Shown here in pieces: positions 1 to 8,122 of a stretch of 64,000 nt of DNA (position 1 is its first letter; every line of letters starts with the position of its first letter). The DNA is from Gammaproteobacteria bacterium (GTDB lineage Bacteria; Pseudomonadota; Gammaproteobacteria; Steroidobacterales; Rariloculaceae): contig DASVDR010000029.1 of the NCBI GenBank assembly GCA_036381015.1, positions 1-64,000 of the forward strand. Direction: 5' to 3'. Below the pieces are notes generated by a model. The model was not told the DNA's origin. It searched no databases and worked only from the letters and a program-made list of their open reading frames with translations. The position numbers and the translations under genes were made by a program.

Positions 1-1
1 G

Positions 2-328
2 GTCCTGTTGAACCTGATTCTGAATGCCTGTGAAGCGATGAGCCTGGTCCCGTGCGAGCGTCGCGTCCTGAGCATTCGCACGGAGCTGCGGCCCGACGGT
101 GCGGTTCAAGTCTCCGTGAGCGATACGGGCCCGGGCCTTACGCAGGAAGCGCTCGAAAGCATGTTCGAGCCGTTTTACACCTCCAAGGAACAAGGCATCG
201 GACTCGGGCTCGCGATCTGCCGCACGGTGATTGCGAGGCACCAGGGTGAAATTTGGGGTGAATGCAACGCGGAGTGCGGAGCGACATTCTCGTTCCGCCT
301 CCCGGCAGCGCAGACGCCGCGGCACTGA
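2..328 (+). CDS. Histidine kinase, C-terminal ATPase part (5' end outside window)
   Basis: The window opens inside this gene, and about 108 residues remain. They form the C-terminal half of a HATPase_c domain. The N box reads LLNLILNACEAM, the G1 box DTGPGL, and the G2 region GIGLGLAICRTVIARHQG, ending in a typical ATFSFRLP strand. This is the ATP-binding part of a sensor kinase that autophosphorylates on an upstream histidine not seen here. The first methionine-like codon (TTG at 8) is not the true start, since the frame is open to the window edge and the domain begins upstream. The next genes downstream are also kinases, but a decayed gene lies between, so operon membership is unclear. Confidence 0.9.
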   Translation, partial: VLLNLILNACEAMSLVPCERRVLSIRTELRPDGAVQVSVSDTGPGLTQEALESMFEPFYTSKEQGIGLGLAICRTVIARHQGEIWGECNAECGATFSFRLPAAQTPRH

Positions 329-350
329 TCGAGCACCGCGACCCTGTGCC

Positions 351-650
351 GAGCGCGGCTTCTCGGCCAAATATTTCGCAGGCTGGCGGTTCAACCGGTT
401 CATCGGTGTGCGCTTGGATTACTACGTTTCGGCGATTCCGACACCGTGCTTAACGAGCTGCCGCTTGCGGCCGAAACGGAAGGGATTGCGCTCAGCATCA
501 TCGGCACGTTGCCGCTCGGCCCGGTGGAGCTGTTCGCACGAGCCGGGATCGTCTATTTCGATCTCGAGCTGAACCTCGACATCGAGAACCTCATAGACGA
601 AAGCGGCAATGACCCCGTGTACTCTGCGGCCGCCGGCGGAAGCGAACGTG
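351..650 (+). pseudogene. Remnant of an outer-membrane beta-barrel protein gene
   Basis: Two reading frames together give a continuous stretch resembling OmpA-like/porin-family beta-barrels. One frame (about 357-425) reads KYFAGWRFNRFIGVRLDYY. The other, from about 428, reads FGDSDTVLNELPL and continues through a strand typical of these barrels (GTLPLGPVELFARAGIVYFD, about 508-567), ending near SGNDPVYSAAAGG. Joining them needs a single-base frame change near 425-428. No start codon, signal peptide or complete C-terminal strand is present. The later frame runs without a stop into the downstream kinase, so an automatic call could wrongly fuse the two. Assignment to the beta-barrel family rests on sequence pattern only. 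Confidence 0.6.
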
Positions 651-814
651 CGACGAGAATCCTCGATTGCAGGGGGCACGGGTCTAGCACATCGCTCCAA
701 CGAATGGTATTGGACCTTGGCCTTATCTCGTGCTCGGCGCGTTCGCTTTTGCGATGTGCGATCCTTAGATCGTCCGGCAGCGGCAACGGATTCGACGGCA
801 CCCACCACGGCGGG

Positions 815-3025
815 ATGGATAGCGAAACCCGGAGGTTCGAGGAATCCGTGCTCGCGAATGTGGCGCTTCGCAACCTGATGGGCCAGGCGAGCGCCGGCTC
901 GCTGGAGACCGTATACCGAACGGCCCTTCGTTGCGTGCAGGAAGCACTCGACGTCCGGCGCGCCTCGTTGCTGGTGCTGGACGCGGGCGGCGCGATGCGC
1001 TTCGTCGCCTGGTCCGACCTGAGCGAGGCGTATCGGCGGACCGTGGACGGTCACTCCCCTTGGCGGCCCGACGAGACCGCCGCCGCTCCGCTGCTCGTGC
1101 CCGACGTCGAAAGGGACGATTCGCTTGCCCGGTACCTGCCGGTGTTCCGGGCCGAGGCCATCCGGGCACTCGCGTTCGTGCCGCTGCAGTTCGGACCGAG
1201 GCTGCTCGGAAAATTCATGCTCTATTACCGCGAGCCGCACCGGTTCTCCGCCGGCGAGGTGGAGGTCGCGCAGCAGATCGCCGACCACGTCGCATTTGCA
1301 TTGGAGCATCACCGGATCGCGGTAGCCCTCGAGGCCAAGCTCGCGGCCGAGCGAGAGCTCCGGCAGCGCGCGGAGAGCGAGGCTGCGCAGCGCCGAGCCC
1401 ACGAGAGCCGGCTTCATCTCGCGCTCGCGGCGGGGCACATGGGCGCCTGGGACTGGGACCTCCGGACGAACGAAGTGGATTGGACGCCGGAGCTCGAGGC
1501 GATTCACGGCCTCGGGCGGGGCCAGTTCGAGCGCACGTTGGAGGGCGCCATTCGCCGTGTGCACCCGGCCGACGCCGCATACGTCGAGGCGGCCGTCAAG
1601 GCGGCCATCGCCACGCCCGGCGCCGTGTGCGAGGTCGAATATCGGATCCGCCGAACCGACGGAGCGATCCGATGGATCGTGTCGTCCGGTCGGGTGCTCG
1701 GCGACGCGGACGGCACGCCGAGCCGCATGGTCGGCGTCTGCCGCGACGTGACGCAGCGGAAACGCGCGGACGAAGCGAACGCTCTGCTCGCGGACGTGAG
1801 CCGCGTTCTCGCGACGACGCTCGATCCGGACGAGGGACTCGAGCAGCTCGCTGTGCGCGTGGTCCCGAATTTCGCCGATTACTGCATCACTTACGCAGTC
1901 GATGACAAGCGGTCGATCCGGACGCTCGGGGCCGCTCACTGCAATCCGAAGCAGAGTGCGTTGGTCGAGTCGTTCGCGCGTGATGTCCCGGTGAGCATCG
2001 AGGATCGGACCGGCCCCGGCGCGGCGATTCGACGCGGCCAACCCGAGCTCGCGATGCGAGTGGTGCCTGACCGGACATCGGCCGCGACCGTGCGGGACCC
2101 CAACGACGGGCGCACGCTCGAGCCCCGGTCGCTCATGATCGTGCCGCTGAACGCACGCGGACGCTCACTCGGTGCGGTCATGTTCGCCGCAACGGACGAT
2201 TCCGGCCGACTATTCGGCGAGGAAGACCTCGCGAATGCGGTGGAGCTCGCGAACAGGGCGGCACTCCTGCTCGACAATGCGCGGCTCTATGCAGCGGCGC
2301 AGTCCGCCGTCCGCGAGCGCGACGATATGATCGCCATGGTCTCCCACGATCTCCGCGGCCCGATCCAGTCGATCTCCGCGGCGGCGGCGGCATTGCGGTC
2401 GGCGCCCCGGAGCGACGACGACGTCGACAGCATCGAGAGCATCGCGCTCGCAAGCACCACGATGCGGCGGCTGGTCGAGGACTTGCTCACGATCTCACGC
2501 ATCGAGGCGGGACGGCTGCCTCTCGACAAGAAGCCGGTGCAAGTCACGGAGCTGGCGGACGAAGTGTTCCGGCTTTTTCAGCCCCAAGCGCAAAGCCGAG
2601 CCGTGCGTCTCCAGCGCCGCATTGTCATCGGCTTGCCGGCGGTCCTCGTCGATCGACACCGGATGCTGCAGGTGCTGTCGAATCTGCTTGGTAACGCGCT
2701 GAAATTCGTCCCCGCGGGCGGAGTGATTACGCTCGGCGCCGCGCTGCAGGACGGTCTGATCCGCATCTCCGTTACGGATACCGGAGTCGGAATCGCCCCG
2801 GATTTGCTCGAGCGTGTTTTCGATCGGTTCTGCGGGACCGATCCCCAGGCGGGGGGCGGCGCGGGGCTTGGTTTGGCTGTCGCCAAGGGCATCGTCGAAG
2901 CACATGGCGGCCGGATCGGTGTGGAGAGCCGCCGCGGCGTCGGCACGACTTTCCATTTCACGCTGGAGCCTCGCGAGGCCCACCAGCGGCGCGTGGGAAA
3001 TTGGGGGCGACGCGTGGGGCCATGA
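815..3025 (+). CDS. Sensor histidine kinase, GAF-PAS-GAF-HisKA-HATPase
   Basis: A 736-residue soluble sensor kinase. In order: GAF domain (about 10-165), a charged helical linker, PAS domain (about 205-320, with GAWDWDLRTNEVDW and the PAC-like end GVCRDVTQRKRAD), a second GAF domain (about 325-490), HisKA with phospho-acceptor His511 in SHDLRGP, and HATPase_c with N box NLLGNALKF, G1 DTGVGIAPD and G2 GAGLGLAVAKG. No membrane segment is seen, so it should sense an intracellular signal. The ATG at 815 is chosen because the open frame upstream belongs to a decayed beta-barrel gene. Its stop overlaps the next gene's start (ATGA), implying translational coupling to the kinase-receiver hybrid. The signal is unknown. 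Confidence 0.88.
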   Translation: MDSETRRFEESVLANVALRNLMGQASAGSLETVYRTALRCVQEALDVRRASLLVLDAGGAMRFVAWSDLSEAYRRTVDGHSPWRPDETAAAPLLVPDVERDDSLARYLPVFRAEAIRALAFVPLQFGPRLLGKFMLYYREPHRFSAGEVEVAQQIADHVAFALEHHRIAVALEAKLAAERELRQRAESEAAQRRAHESRLHLALAAGHMGAWDWDLRTNEVDWTPELEAIHGLGRGQFERTLEGAIRRVHPADAAYVEAAVKAAIATPGAVCEVEYRIRRTDGAIRWIVSSGRVLGDADGTPSRMVGVCRDVTQRKRADEANALLADVSRVLATTLDPDEGLEQLAVRVVPNFADYCITYAVDDKRSIRTLGAAHCNPKQSALVESFARDVPVSIEDRTGPGAAIRRGQPELAMRVVPDRTSAATVRDPNDGRTLEPRSLMIVPLNARGRSLGAVMFAATDDSGRLFGEEDLANAVELANRAALLLDNARLYAAAQSAVRERDDMIAMVSHDLRGPIQSISAAAAALRSAPRSDDDVDSIESIALASTTMRRLVEDLLTISRIEAGRLPLDKKPVQVTELADEVFRLFQPQAQSRAVRLQRRIVIGLPAVLVDRHRMLQVLSNLLGNALKFVPAGGVITLGAALQDGLIRISVTDTGVGIAPDLLERVFDRFCGTDPQAGGGAGLGLAVAKGIVEAHGGRIGVESRRGVGTTFHFTLEPREAHQRRVGNWGRRVGP

Positions 3026-4155
3026 GGCGGCCGGCGGAGGCGGTTGTGCTTGAGGCAGAGCGATTCAAGACGGACTTGCTGGCCGCCCTCGGGCACGAGC
3101 TGCGCAACCCGCTCACACCCCTTTTCGCAGGAGTCGCGCTCATTCGCGAGGCGAACGGGGATCGCGAAACGATCGAGCAGCACTGCACGCTCATGGAACG
3201 TCAGCTGCGGCAGCTGTCGTGCTTGGTCGACGACTTGTTGAATGCGCACGGCCTCGACGCACGCACGCTGCGGCTCCAGAGGAGCAGAATCCCGCTCGCT
3301 CCCGTGGTGCGAACGGCGATCGAGGAGCACCGCGCGCTCATCGCCCGATCGGGACACGCGCTTTCGGCGACCCTGCCGGCGACTCCGACGTTCATCGACG
3401 GGGACCCTTTACGGCTCGGTCAAGCGATCGGTCACTTGTTGCGCAACGCGGTAAAGTACACGCCGCACGGCGGCCGGATCGAGCTTTCGGTGGAGCGCGG
3501 CGCCGACCTCGCGTGCTTGTCGTTGCGGGACACGGGAATCGGCATTCCGGCGGACCGGCTCGAGACGATATTCGAGACGTTCGACGGGCTCGACCGCTCG
3601 CTCGAATCCGGCGACAGGGGCCTCGGCCTCGGTCTGGCGCTGGTGAAGGCCGTCGTGGAGCTGCACGGTGGAACCGTGCAAGCGGTGAGCGATGGTCCGG
3701 GCAGGGGCAGCGAGTTCAGGATGCTGCTGCCGCTCGTTCGCGAGGAGACGGCCGCGGCACCGCGGCGCGCGAGCGCCGCGCTGGGCGGGACGAAGCGCCG
3801 CGTTCTGCTGGTGGACGACAATCCGGACGTGGCGCGTTCCCTGTCGAGACTCATCCGCATACTCGGACACGACATCCGGGTCGCGTATGACGGCAGCGAG
3901 GCGCTCCGTGTCGCGGACCAGTTTCGTCCCGAGGTGGTCGTGATGGATATCGGGCTGCCGCGTTTGAACGGGTACGACGCGGCTCGAGCACTGCGGGCGC
4001 GGTACGGTCGCGCGGTGACGCTCGTTGCCCTGACCGGCTTCGAAGGCGACATGCACTTGGGCCGTTCCCGGGAGGCCGGCTTCGACCGGCACCTTACGAA
4101 GCCGATCGAAGCTTACGAGCTCGAAGCCCTGCTCGGCAGGGTCGTCCCTGAATAG
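3022..4155 (+). CDS. Hybrid histidine kinase with C-terminal receiver
   Basis: A 377-residue protein with no sensory domain. HisKA starts almost at the N-terminus with His25 in GHELRNPLTPL. HATPase_c follows with RNAVKYTP, DTGIGIP and RGLGLGLALVK. A receiver domain (about 258-375) has the acidic pair in LLVDDNPDV, phospho-acceptor Asp309 in VVMDIGLP, the Thr of ALTG and the Lys of HLTKP. The ATG at 3022 overlaps the TGA of the upstream GAF-PAS kinase, so both proteins are probably made in fixed ratio. The upstream protein may supply sensing by heterodimerisation or phosphotransfer. No DNA-binding output or Hpt domain is present, so the phosphate must go to a partner elsewhere. Confidence 0.9.
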   Translation: MRRPAEAVVLEAERFKTDLLAALGHELRNPLTPLFAGVALIREANGDRETIEQHCTLMERQLRQLSCLVDDLLNAHGLDARTLRLQRSRIPLAPVVRTAIEEHRALIARSGHALSATLPATPTFIDGDPLRLGQAIGHLLRNAVKYTPHGGRIELSVERGADLACLSLRDTGIGIPADRLETIFETFDGLDRSLESGDRGLGLGLALVKAVVELHGGTVQAVSDGPGRGSEFRMLLPLVREETAAAPRRASAALGGTKRRVLLVDDNPDVARSLSRLIRILGHDIRVAYDGSEALRVADQFRPEVVVMDIGLPRLNGYDAARALRARYGRAVTLVALTGFEGDMHLGRSREAGFDRHLTKPIEAYELEALLGRVVPE

Positions 4156-4205
4156 CTTCGGCGGCGGGGTATCGTCCGCGGACGTGCTGCTATCGAGCCA
4201 GTCTG

Positions 4206-4252
4206 CTCGCGCCGGTTGAGACCCCGTTCCGAAGGTCTCATAGCGGCGCGAG
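4206..4252 (+). terminator. Long imperfect hairpin after the kinase pair
   Basis: Outer arms CTCGCGCC and GGCGCGAG are complementary, and inside them TGAGACC pairs with GGTCTCA. The result is a 47-nt stem with a small loop between the hybrid kinase and the beta-barrel gene. There is no U-run, so it may be a transcript-processing or attenuating structure, not a classical intrinsic terminator. Confidence 0.4.
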
Positions 4253-4297
4253 GGCTCTGCGGTTAGTTTCGATGCACGTCATCTACGCGGAGCCACC

Positions 4298-5008
4298 ATG
4301 CCAAACGTCACGTGGGGCACAGCATCGGCACTGGTTGCAACGGCCCTCGGCGCACTGGGTGCGACGAGCGCCGCCGCTCAAGAGCCCGAGCGCGAATTCA
4401 TCTCCTTCGTCTGGGGAGCCGGCGTCGACGGCCGCCAAGGGATCGGCGGCCGCACGATCGACGTGGACGCGGACTGGGACGATCTGATCGACTTCGTGGA
4501 CGTCGGCGCCTCATTTCGCTATCGCGCCACGAACGACGGGCTCGGTTGGTTCATGGAGGGCAACTACACCCGGCTCGACAGCAGCACGGACACCCCGACG
4601 AACGCAAGCGCCGAGCTGACGCTGCAGCTCGGCGAGCTCGGCTTCAGCAAGTCGCTGCGGGACGGGCTCGCCGTGTACGCGGGCCTGCGGGCGCAGTCGC
4701 TCGATCTGGAGATTCGAGCGGAGCCGGGCTTTATCGGGGGCGACGATTCGAGCTGGGTGGACGGAATCGTCGGGTTGCGTTGGAGCACGCAACGGCCGGG
4801 CCCGTGGACCGCGTGGGTGCGAGGCGACATCGGCGCCGGCGAGTCGGATCGCGTTTGGCTTGGGGAGATCGGCGGCGGTTACCGGTTCGGCGGCGCCTGG
4901 AGCGCCTACCTCGGCTACCGAGTGCTCTCCACGGACTACGAAGACGACGATTTTCTCTACGATGTCGAGCAGAGCGGCCTCGCCTTCGGATTCGGCTTCG
5001 TATTCTGA
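4298..5008 (+). CDS. Outer-membrane beta-barrel protein (uncharacterised)
   Basis: A 236-residue exported protein. The N-terminal signal peptide ends near ATSAAAQE (cleavage about residue 27-28). The rest alternates polar and aromatic residues in short strands (GASFRYRATND, YAGLRAQSLDLEI, EIGGGYRFGG, SAYLGYRVL) and ends in Phe (FGFGFVF), the usual C-terminal signature for BAM-assembled barrels. Its size fits an 8-10 strand barrel. A GGAG stretch lies ahead of the ATG. It is convergent with the DUF305 gene, with a 17-bp gap. Substrate and role cannot be inferred. Confidence 0.8.
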   Translation: MPNVTWGTASALVATALGALGATSAAAQEPEREFISFVWGAGVDGRQGIGGRTIDVDADWDDLIDFVDVGASFRYRATNDGLGWFMEGNYTRLDSSTDTPTNASAELTLQLGELGFSKSLRDGLAVYAGLRAQSLDLEIRAEPGFIGGDDSSWVDGIVGLRWSTQRPGPWTAWVRGDIGAGESDRVWLGEIGGGYRFGGAWSAYLGYRVLSTDYEDDDFLYDVEQSGLAFGFGFVF

Positions 5009-5025
5009 CTCACGCCGAATGCACC

Positions 5026-5625
5026 TCAGTCACCGAGCCAGGCCCGCATCTTCGCGATCTCCGCGCGCTGCACCTCGAGAATGTCCTCGACCAGCACGTC
5101 GATGCGGTAGGGCCGCCGGCCGCTCTCGAGCTGCCGCTGCTGCTGCGCCTCGGCCATGTCGATCGCGCCCTGGTGGTGGTAGATCATCCCTTCGAGCCAC
5201 AGCCGCTCGAACTCGGCGCCGCTCGCCGCGGCCAACGCTTCCATCTGCGCGCTCGAGAGCATGCCGGCCATCGGCGGGTCGCCGTGCAGCGTGTGGCTCG
5301 GGATCGCGAGGCCGCGCTCCTCGGCGAGATCGAGCAGCGACTGCATGACCGCGATCTCGGCCGCCTGGGCCCGTTCGATGTAGCCCGCGAAACGAACGAA
5401 GTCGTCGCGCTCCGCGCGCGACGGCACGAGCGCGGACATCTCGAGCGCCTGCTCGTGATGCACGATCATGTGGCTCAGGAACATCAAATCCTGCTCGTCG
5501 TAGAGCGGCCGGGCGGCGCCGTCGTTCGACTGCGCGGCCGCTGTATCGACGAAACCCGCTGTGGCGACGAAACCGATAGTGAGCATCGAGACGACGATCG
5601 GGATCGGCAGCCGTCGGCATCGCAT
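5026..5625 (-). CDS. Secreted DUF305 protein
   Basis: A 199-residue protein with a signal peptide (hydrophobic segment then VDTAAAQS). The mature part is a helical DUF305 (ferritin-like) domain with its paired histidine motifs: FLSHMIVHHEQALEMS and EGMIYHHQGAIDMAE. These His/Met-rich helices are thought to bind metal, and family members often sit near metal-resistance or periplasmic redox genes, but no reaction is established. The start at 5625 is chosen because the signal peptide begins there; upstream residues in the same frame are low-complexity Arg-rich. It lies 23 bp downstream of the LVIVD-repeat gene, likely in one transcript. Confidence 0.9.
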   Translation of the reverse strand: MRCRRLPIPIVVSMLTIGFVATAGFVDTAAAQSNDGAARPLYDEQDLMFLSHMIVHHEQALEMSALVPSRAERDDFVRFAGYIERAQAAEIAVMQSLLDLAEERGLAIPSHTLHGDPPMAGMLSSAQMEALAAASGAEFERLWLEGMIYHHQGAIDMAEAQQQRQLESGRRPYRIDVLVEDILEVQRAEIAKMRAWLGD

Positions 5626-5648
5626 CGTGCGTCTCCTCGTCCGGCCGG

Positions 5649-7622
5649 TCAGTGCGGGCTCGTGCGGTTCGACGAATACGTGCCTTCCTGAGGCACCTCG
5701 TCCGCGCGCGGGCCGGTGTACTTCAGTACGTGCAGCCCGGTGTGGTTGTCCCCGATGTAGATCAAGCCGTCGTGGATGTCGGGGTACGTCATCACGTCGC
5801 CCCACGGGATCGGCCGCGCGTGGCCGACCTCGCGCGGATTGAACGGGTTCGAGATGTCGATGGCGCGCACGCCGTGCCCGAGCCAGTTCACGAAGACGAG
5901 ATTCTCGAGCACGGTGGGATTGTGTGCGTGCATCATCGGGCGGATCGTCGCGCCGGGCGGCACCGGCTGCGCAATGCAGTTCTCGACGAGGCTGTCGGAC
6001 ATCGCGTGAGCGCCCACCATCATCGGATTGATCTCCGACTCGACGCTCACGATTCTCATGCCGCGCTCCGGGCACGGTCCGAACGGCCACTCCTCGGTGA
6101 TCACGACGTACGCCGGGCGGCCCTCGGTGTTGCGGCCCGAGAGAGAAGGCCGGTTCGGCACCGGAACCGCGCTGTGCACGCCGACGGCCGCGACGAACGG
6201 CGGCGCGAAATCGAAGCGGGAGCGCTCCTCGAGCCGAACGTAGCGCACGAGCTTCTCCACGTCGGAAAGATCGGACTCGAGCATCGCGAGCACGCCGGGA
6301 TCGCTGTTCAACACCGGATGCACGCAGTCGTCGGCGACCTCGGGTAGCTTGTGGACGTCGATCAGCCCGCCGACTTCGCCGTCGACCCAGACGTTCGTGG
6401 ACCGCTGATTGCAGACCGTGCCCGACGCAAGCTCGGCGTTCGTGTGGTTTGCAATCATCTCGGTGTTCAGCACATACATGCCGGCGGTCCCGCCGGCCGC
6501 GTAGAAGCGCTCACCGTCGTTCGAAAGGCTTCCCGAGTGCAAGTCGTTGCCTTGGGTGCGCTGCGACGCGCCGGGGCGGCCCCACTGATCCGTCAGGTGG
6601 CTGTAGTCCGGGAAGCGGCCGTCGGAGTAGAGACCGGTGTCGTCGGGGACCTCGTCGCGGACCGGGCCGCCGATGTCCTCCAGCGTGAACGCGGCGAGAA
6701 ACACCGGCTCCTCGAGCACCTCACCGGTGTTCTCGTCCGTGATGGCCGTGAAGATCAGGTCCTCGTTCTGCGAGCCGTAGGTCTGAGAGGCGACGACGAA
6801 GCGGTTCGGGTTGTCGGGGTCGTGCCAGAGATAGAACTCGTGCGCGAGCACGCCTTCGGCGACGGCGCCGTCGTCGAGCGGCAGGCAAGTCTCCGGATCG
6901 ATCGTGTAGGTGATCACGTCGCCGCCCGTCCCGGTGGCCGCCGCACGGACCATCAGCATCCGCTCGACACCGTCGCTCGACGTGTAGTTGTACGCGCGAA
7001 GCTCTCGGTCGCGGACCGCGACGCGGCCGTTGTCGACCGTCAGCTGCGGCATCGTGCCGACCTCGACGGGGGGATCCTTCTCGGGGTCCGGCTGGATCTT
7101 GAAGATCTTCACCTCGCGGGTGACTCCGGGGCCGGTGGTGTTCGTGGAGTTGCTGCGGCCCCAGAACAGGCAGTCGCCCGCGATGCCGAGGCCGGTGGAG
7201 CCCCAGCCGGTCGGGAAGCCGTCGAGGTCGCCGCCGCTCCAGGCGCCGGTCTCCGGGTCCTGCTCGGAGGGCGCGGTCGGGATCCAGTGCACCCACTCGA
7301 AGTTGCGGAAGAGCCCGAGCTCCTTCGCCGCGGCGAACGCACCGGCGTGCGCGTCCTCCGGCGACGACGTGGGGTCGAGATTCCCGGAGGCATCCATCCG
7401 GCCGCCGGGCAGCAATGCGAACGGGATGTCGAACGTGTCGAACGTCTCCGGCACGCAATCGACGGGAGCGTCGAGCGCCGGGTCCGTGCAGCGGTCTTCC
7501 CATTCGGCCTCGGCGGCGTCTCTTGCCGGCTCGCCGTCCCCGGCACGCTGGGCGAATGCGGCGGCGGCGATCAGTCCGCCGGCCAGAATCGGGACCCACG
7601 TCGGCGTCGACTTCAGCGCCAC
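5649..7622 (-). CDS. Secreted LVIVD-repeat beta-propeller protein
   Basis: A 657-residue exported protein. A GTG start at 7622 is preferred because GAGGAG lies 6-8 nt upstream and a signal peptide follows (WVPILAGGLIAAAAFA). The body has repeated surface-propeller segments typical of LVIVD-repeat proteins, such as GMYVLNTEMI, VRAIDISNPFNPREVGHARP and GLIYIGDNHTGLHVLKYTG near the C-terminus. An acidic, Asn/Asp-rich N-terminal half surrounds a GWGSTGLGIAGD segment. Such proteins are presumed periplasmic or surface-bound, and no reaction is known. It is followed at 23 bp by the DUF305 gene, suggesting a shared extracytoplasmic, perhaps metal-related, job. Confidence 0.8.
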   Translation of the reverse strand: MALKSTPTWVPILAGGLIAAAAFAQRAGDGEPARDAAEAEWEDRCTDPALDAPVDCVPETFDTFDIPFALLPGGRMDASGNLDPTSSPEDAHAGAFAAAKELGLFRNFEWVHWIPTAPSEQDPETGAWSGGDLDGFPTGWGSTGLGIAGDCLFWGRSNSTNTTGPGVTREVKIFKIQPDPEKDPPVEVGTMPQLTVDNGRVAVRDRELRAYNYTSSDGVERMLMVRAAATGTGGDVITYTIDPETCLPLDDGAVAEGVLAHEFYLWHDPDNPNRFVVASQTYGSQNEDLIFTAITDENTGEVLEEPVFLAAFTLEDIGGPVRDEVPDDTGLYSDGRFPDYSHLTDQWGRPGASQRTQGNDLHSGSLSNDGERFYAAGGTAGMYVLNTEMIANHTNAELASGTVCNQRSTNVWVDGEVGGLIDVHKLPEVADDCVHPVLNSDPGVLAMLESDLSDVEKLVRYVRLEERSRFDFAPPFVAAVGVHSAVPVPNRPSLSGRNTEGRPAYVVITEEWPFGPCPERGMRIVSVESEINPMMVGAHAMSDSLVENCIAQPVPPGATIRPMMHAHNPTVLENLVFVNWLGHGVRAIDISNPFNPREVGHARPIPWGDVMTYPDIHDGLIYIGDNHTGLHVLKYTGPRADEVPQEGTYSSNRTSPH

Positions 7623-7778
7623 TTTCTTCTCCTCGGATGTGGGCCGCGTGCGCCCGCGCACAGGACGTCGCAGCGCGGCTGCGGCGAGCGTTCGTGCTCG
7701 AAGAAATCCGAGTTTACAAGCTCCCGTTCGCGCCGCAAGGCGAATGCAGCGGCGGCACCCCTCGCCGATGGCAGCGAC

Positions 7779-8024
7779 TCAGGCAAGGAAGGCCGCCGCG
7801 ACCAGCGCGACGAACGACAGGCACGTCAGCGCGCGAGCGCAAAAGGCGATCAACGCCCGATGCGCCGCCTCCGACAGGAGCATCAATGAGCCGTCGATCC
7901 CTTCCGCCCACGTGAGGATCTTCTCCGGCCAGAGTCGAAACGCCGTCGCGGTCAAGAACGACAGAAAGGAGATTCCGAGCAATGCGATGACGGCATCCGC
8001 ATTGGATGCGCCGACATGGATCAT
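7779..8024 (-). CDS. Small inner-membrane protein
   Basis: An 81-residue protein with two strong hydrophobic helices, near residues 10-30 (AVIALLGISFLSFLTATAF) and 60-80 (ALTCLSFVALVAAAFLA), joined by a short polar loop. A GGGGGG stretch about 12 nt ahead of the ATG can serve as ribosome binding site, and TATATA at 8059-8064 fits a -10 box. It is divergent from the P450 gene. I do not recognise a family. The 156 bp between its end and the LVIVD gene start hold no visible gene. Confidence 0.6.
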   Translation of the reverse strand: MIHVGASNADAVIALLGISFLSFLTATAFRLWPEKILTWAEGIDGSLMLLSEAAHRALIAFCARALTCLSFVALVAAAFLA

Positions 8025-8085
8025 GAGCTTCAGCCCCCCGTAGAACGGAACGGGGGCGTATATACCACAATCGACAGACCTCGTA

Positions 8086-8115
8086 TTGTCGCGGGCCGGC
8101 GACTTGCTCTACTGT
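8086..8115 (+). promoter_or_regulatory. Probable sigma70 promoter of the P450 gene
   Basis: TTGTCG (8086-8091) and TACTGT (8110-8115) are separated by 18 bp. Seven bases follow before ATG at 8123, so the transcript would begin at or next to the start codon, and no Shine-Dalgarno is seen. This suggests leaderless translation and argues against the in-frame GTG at 8114, which lies inside the -10 box. Confidence 0.4.
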
Positions 8116-8122
8116 GGCGGGC

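Noticed and set aside
422-2041. 539-codon antisense frame over the GAF-PAS kinase
   Set aside because: No domain, biased composition, and it covers clear GAF and PAS sequence on the plus strand.
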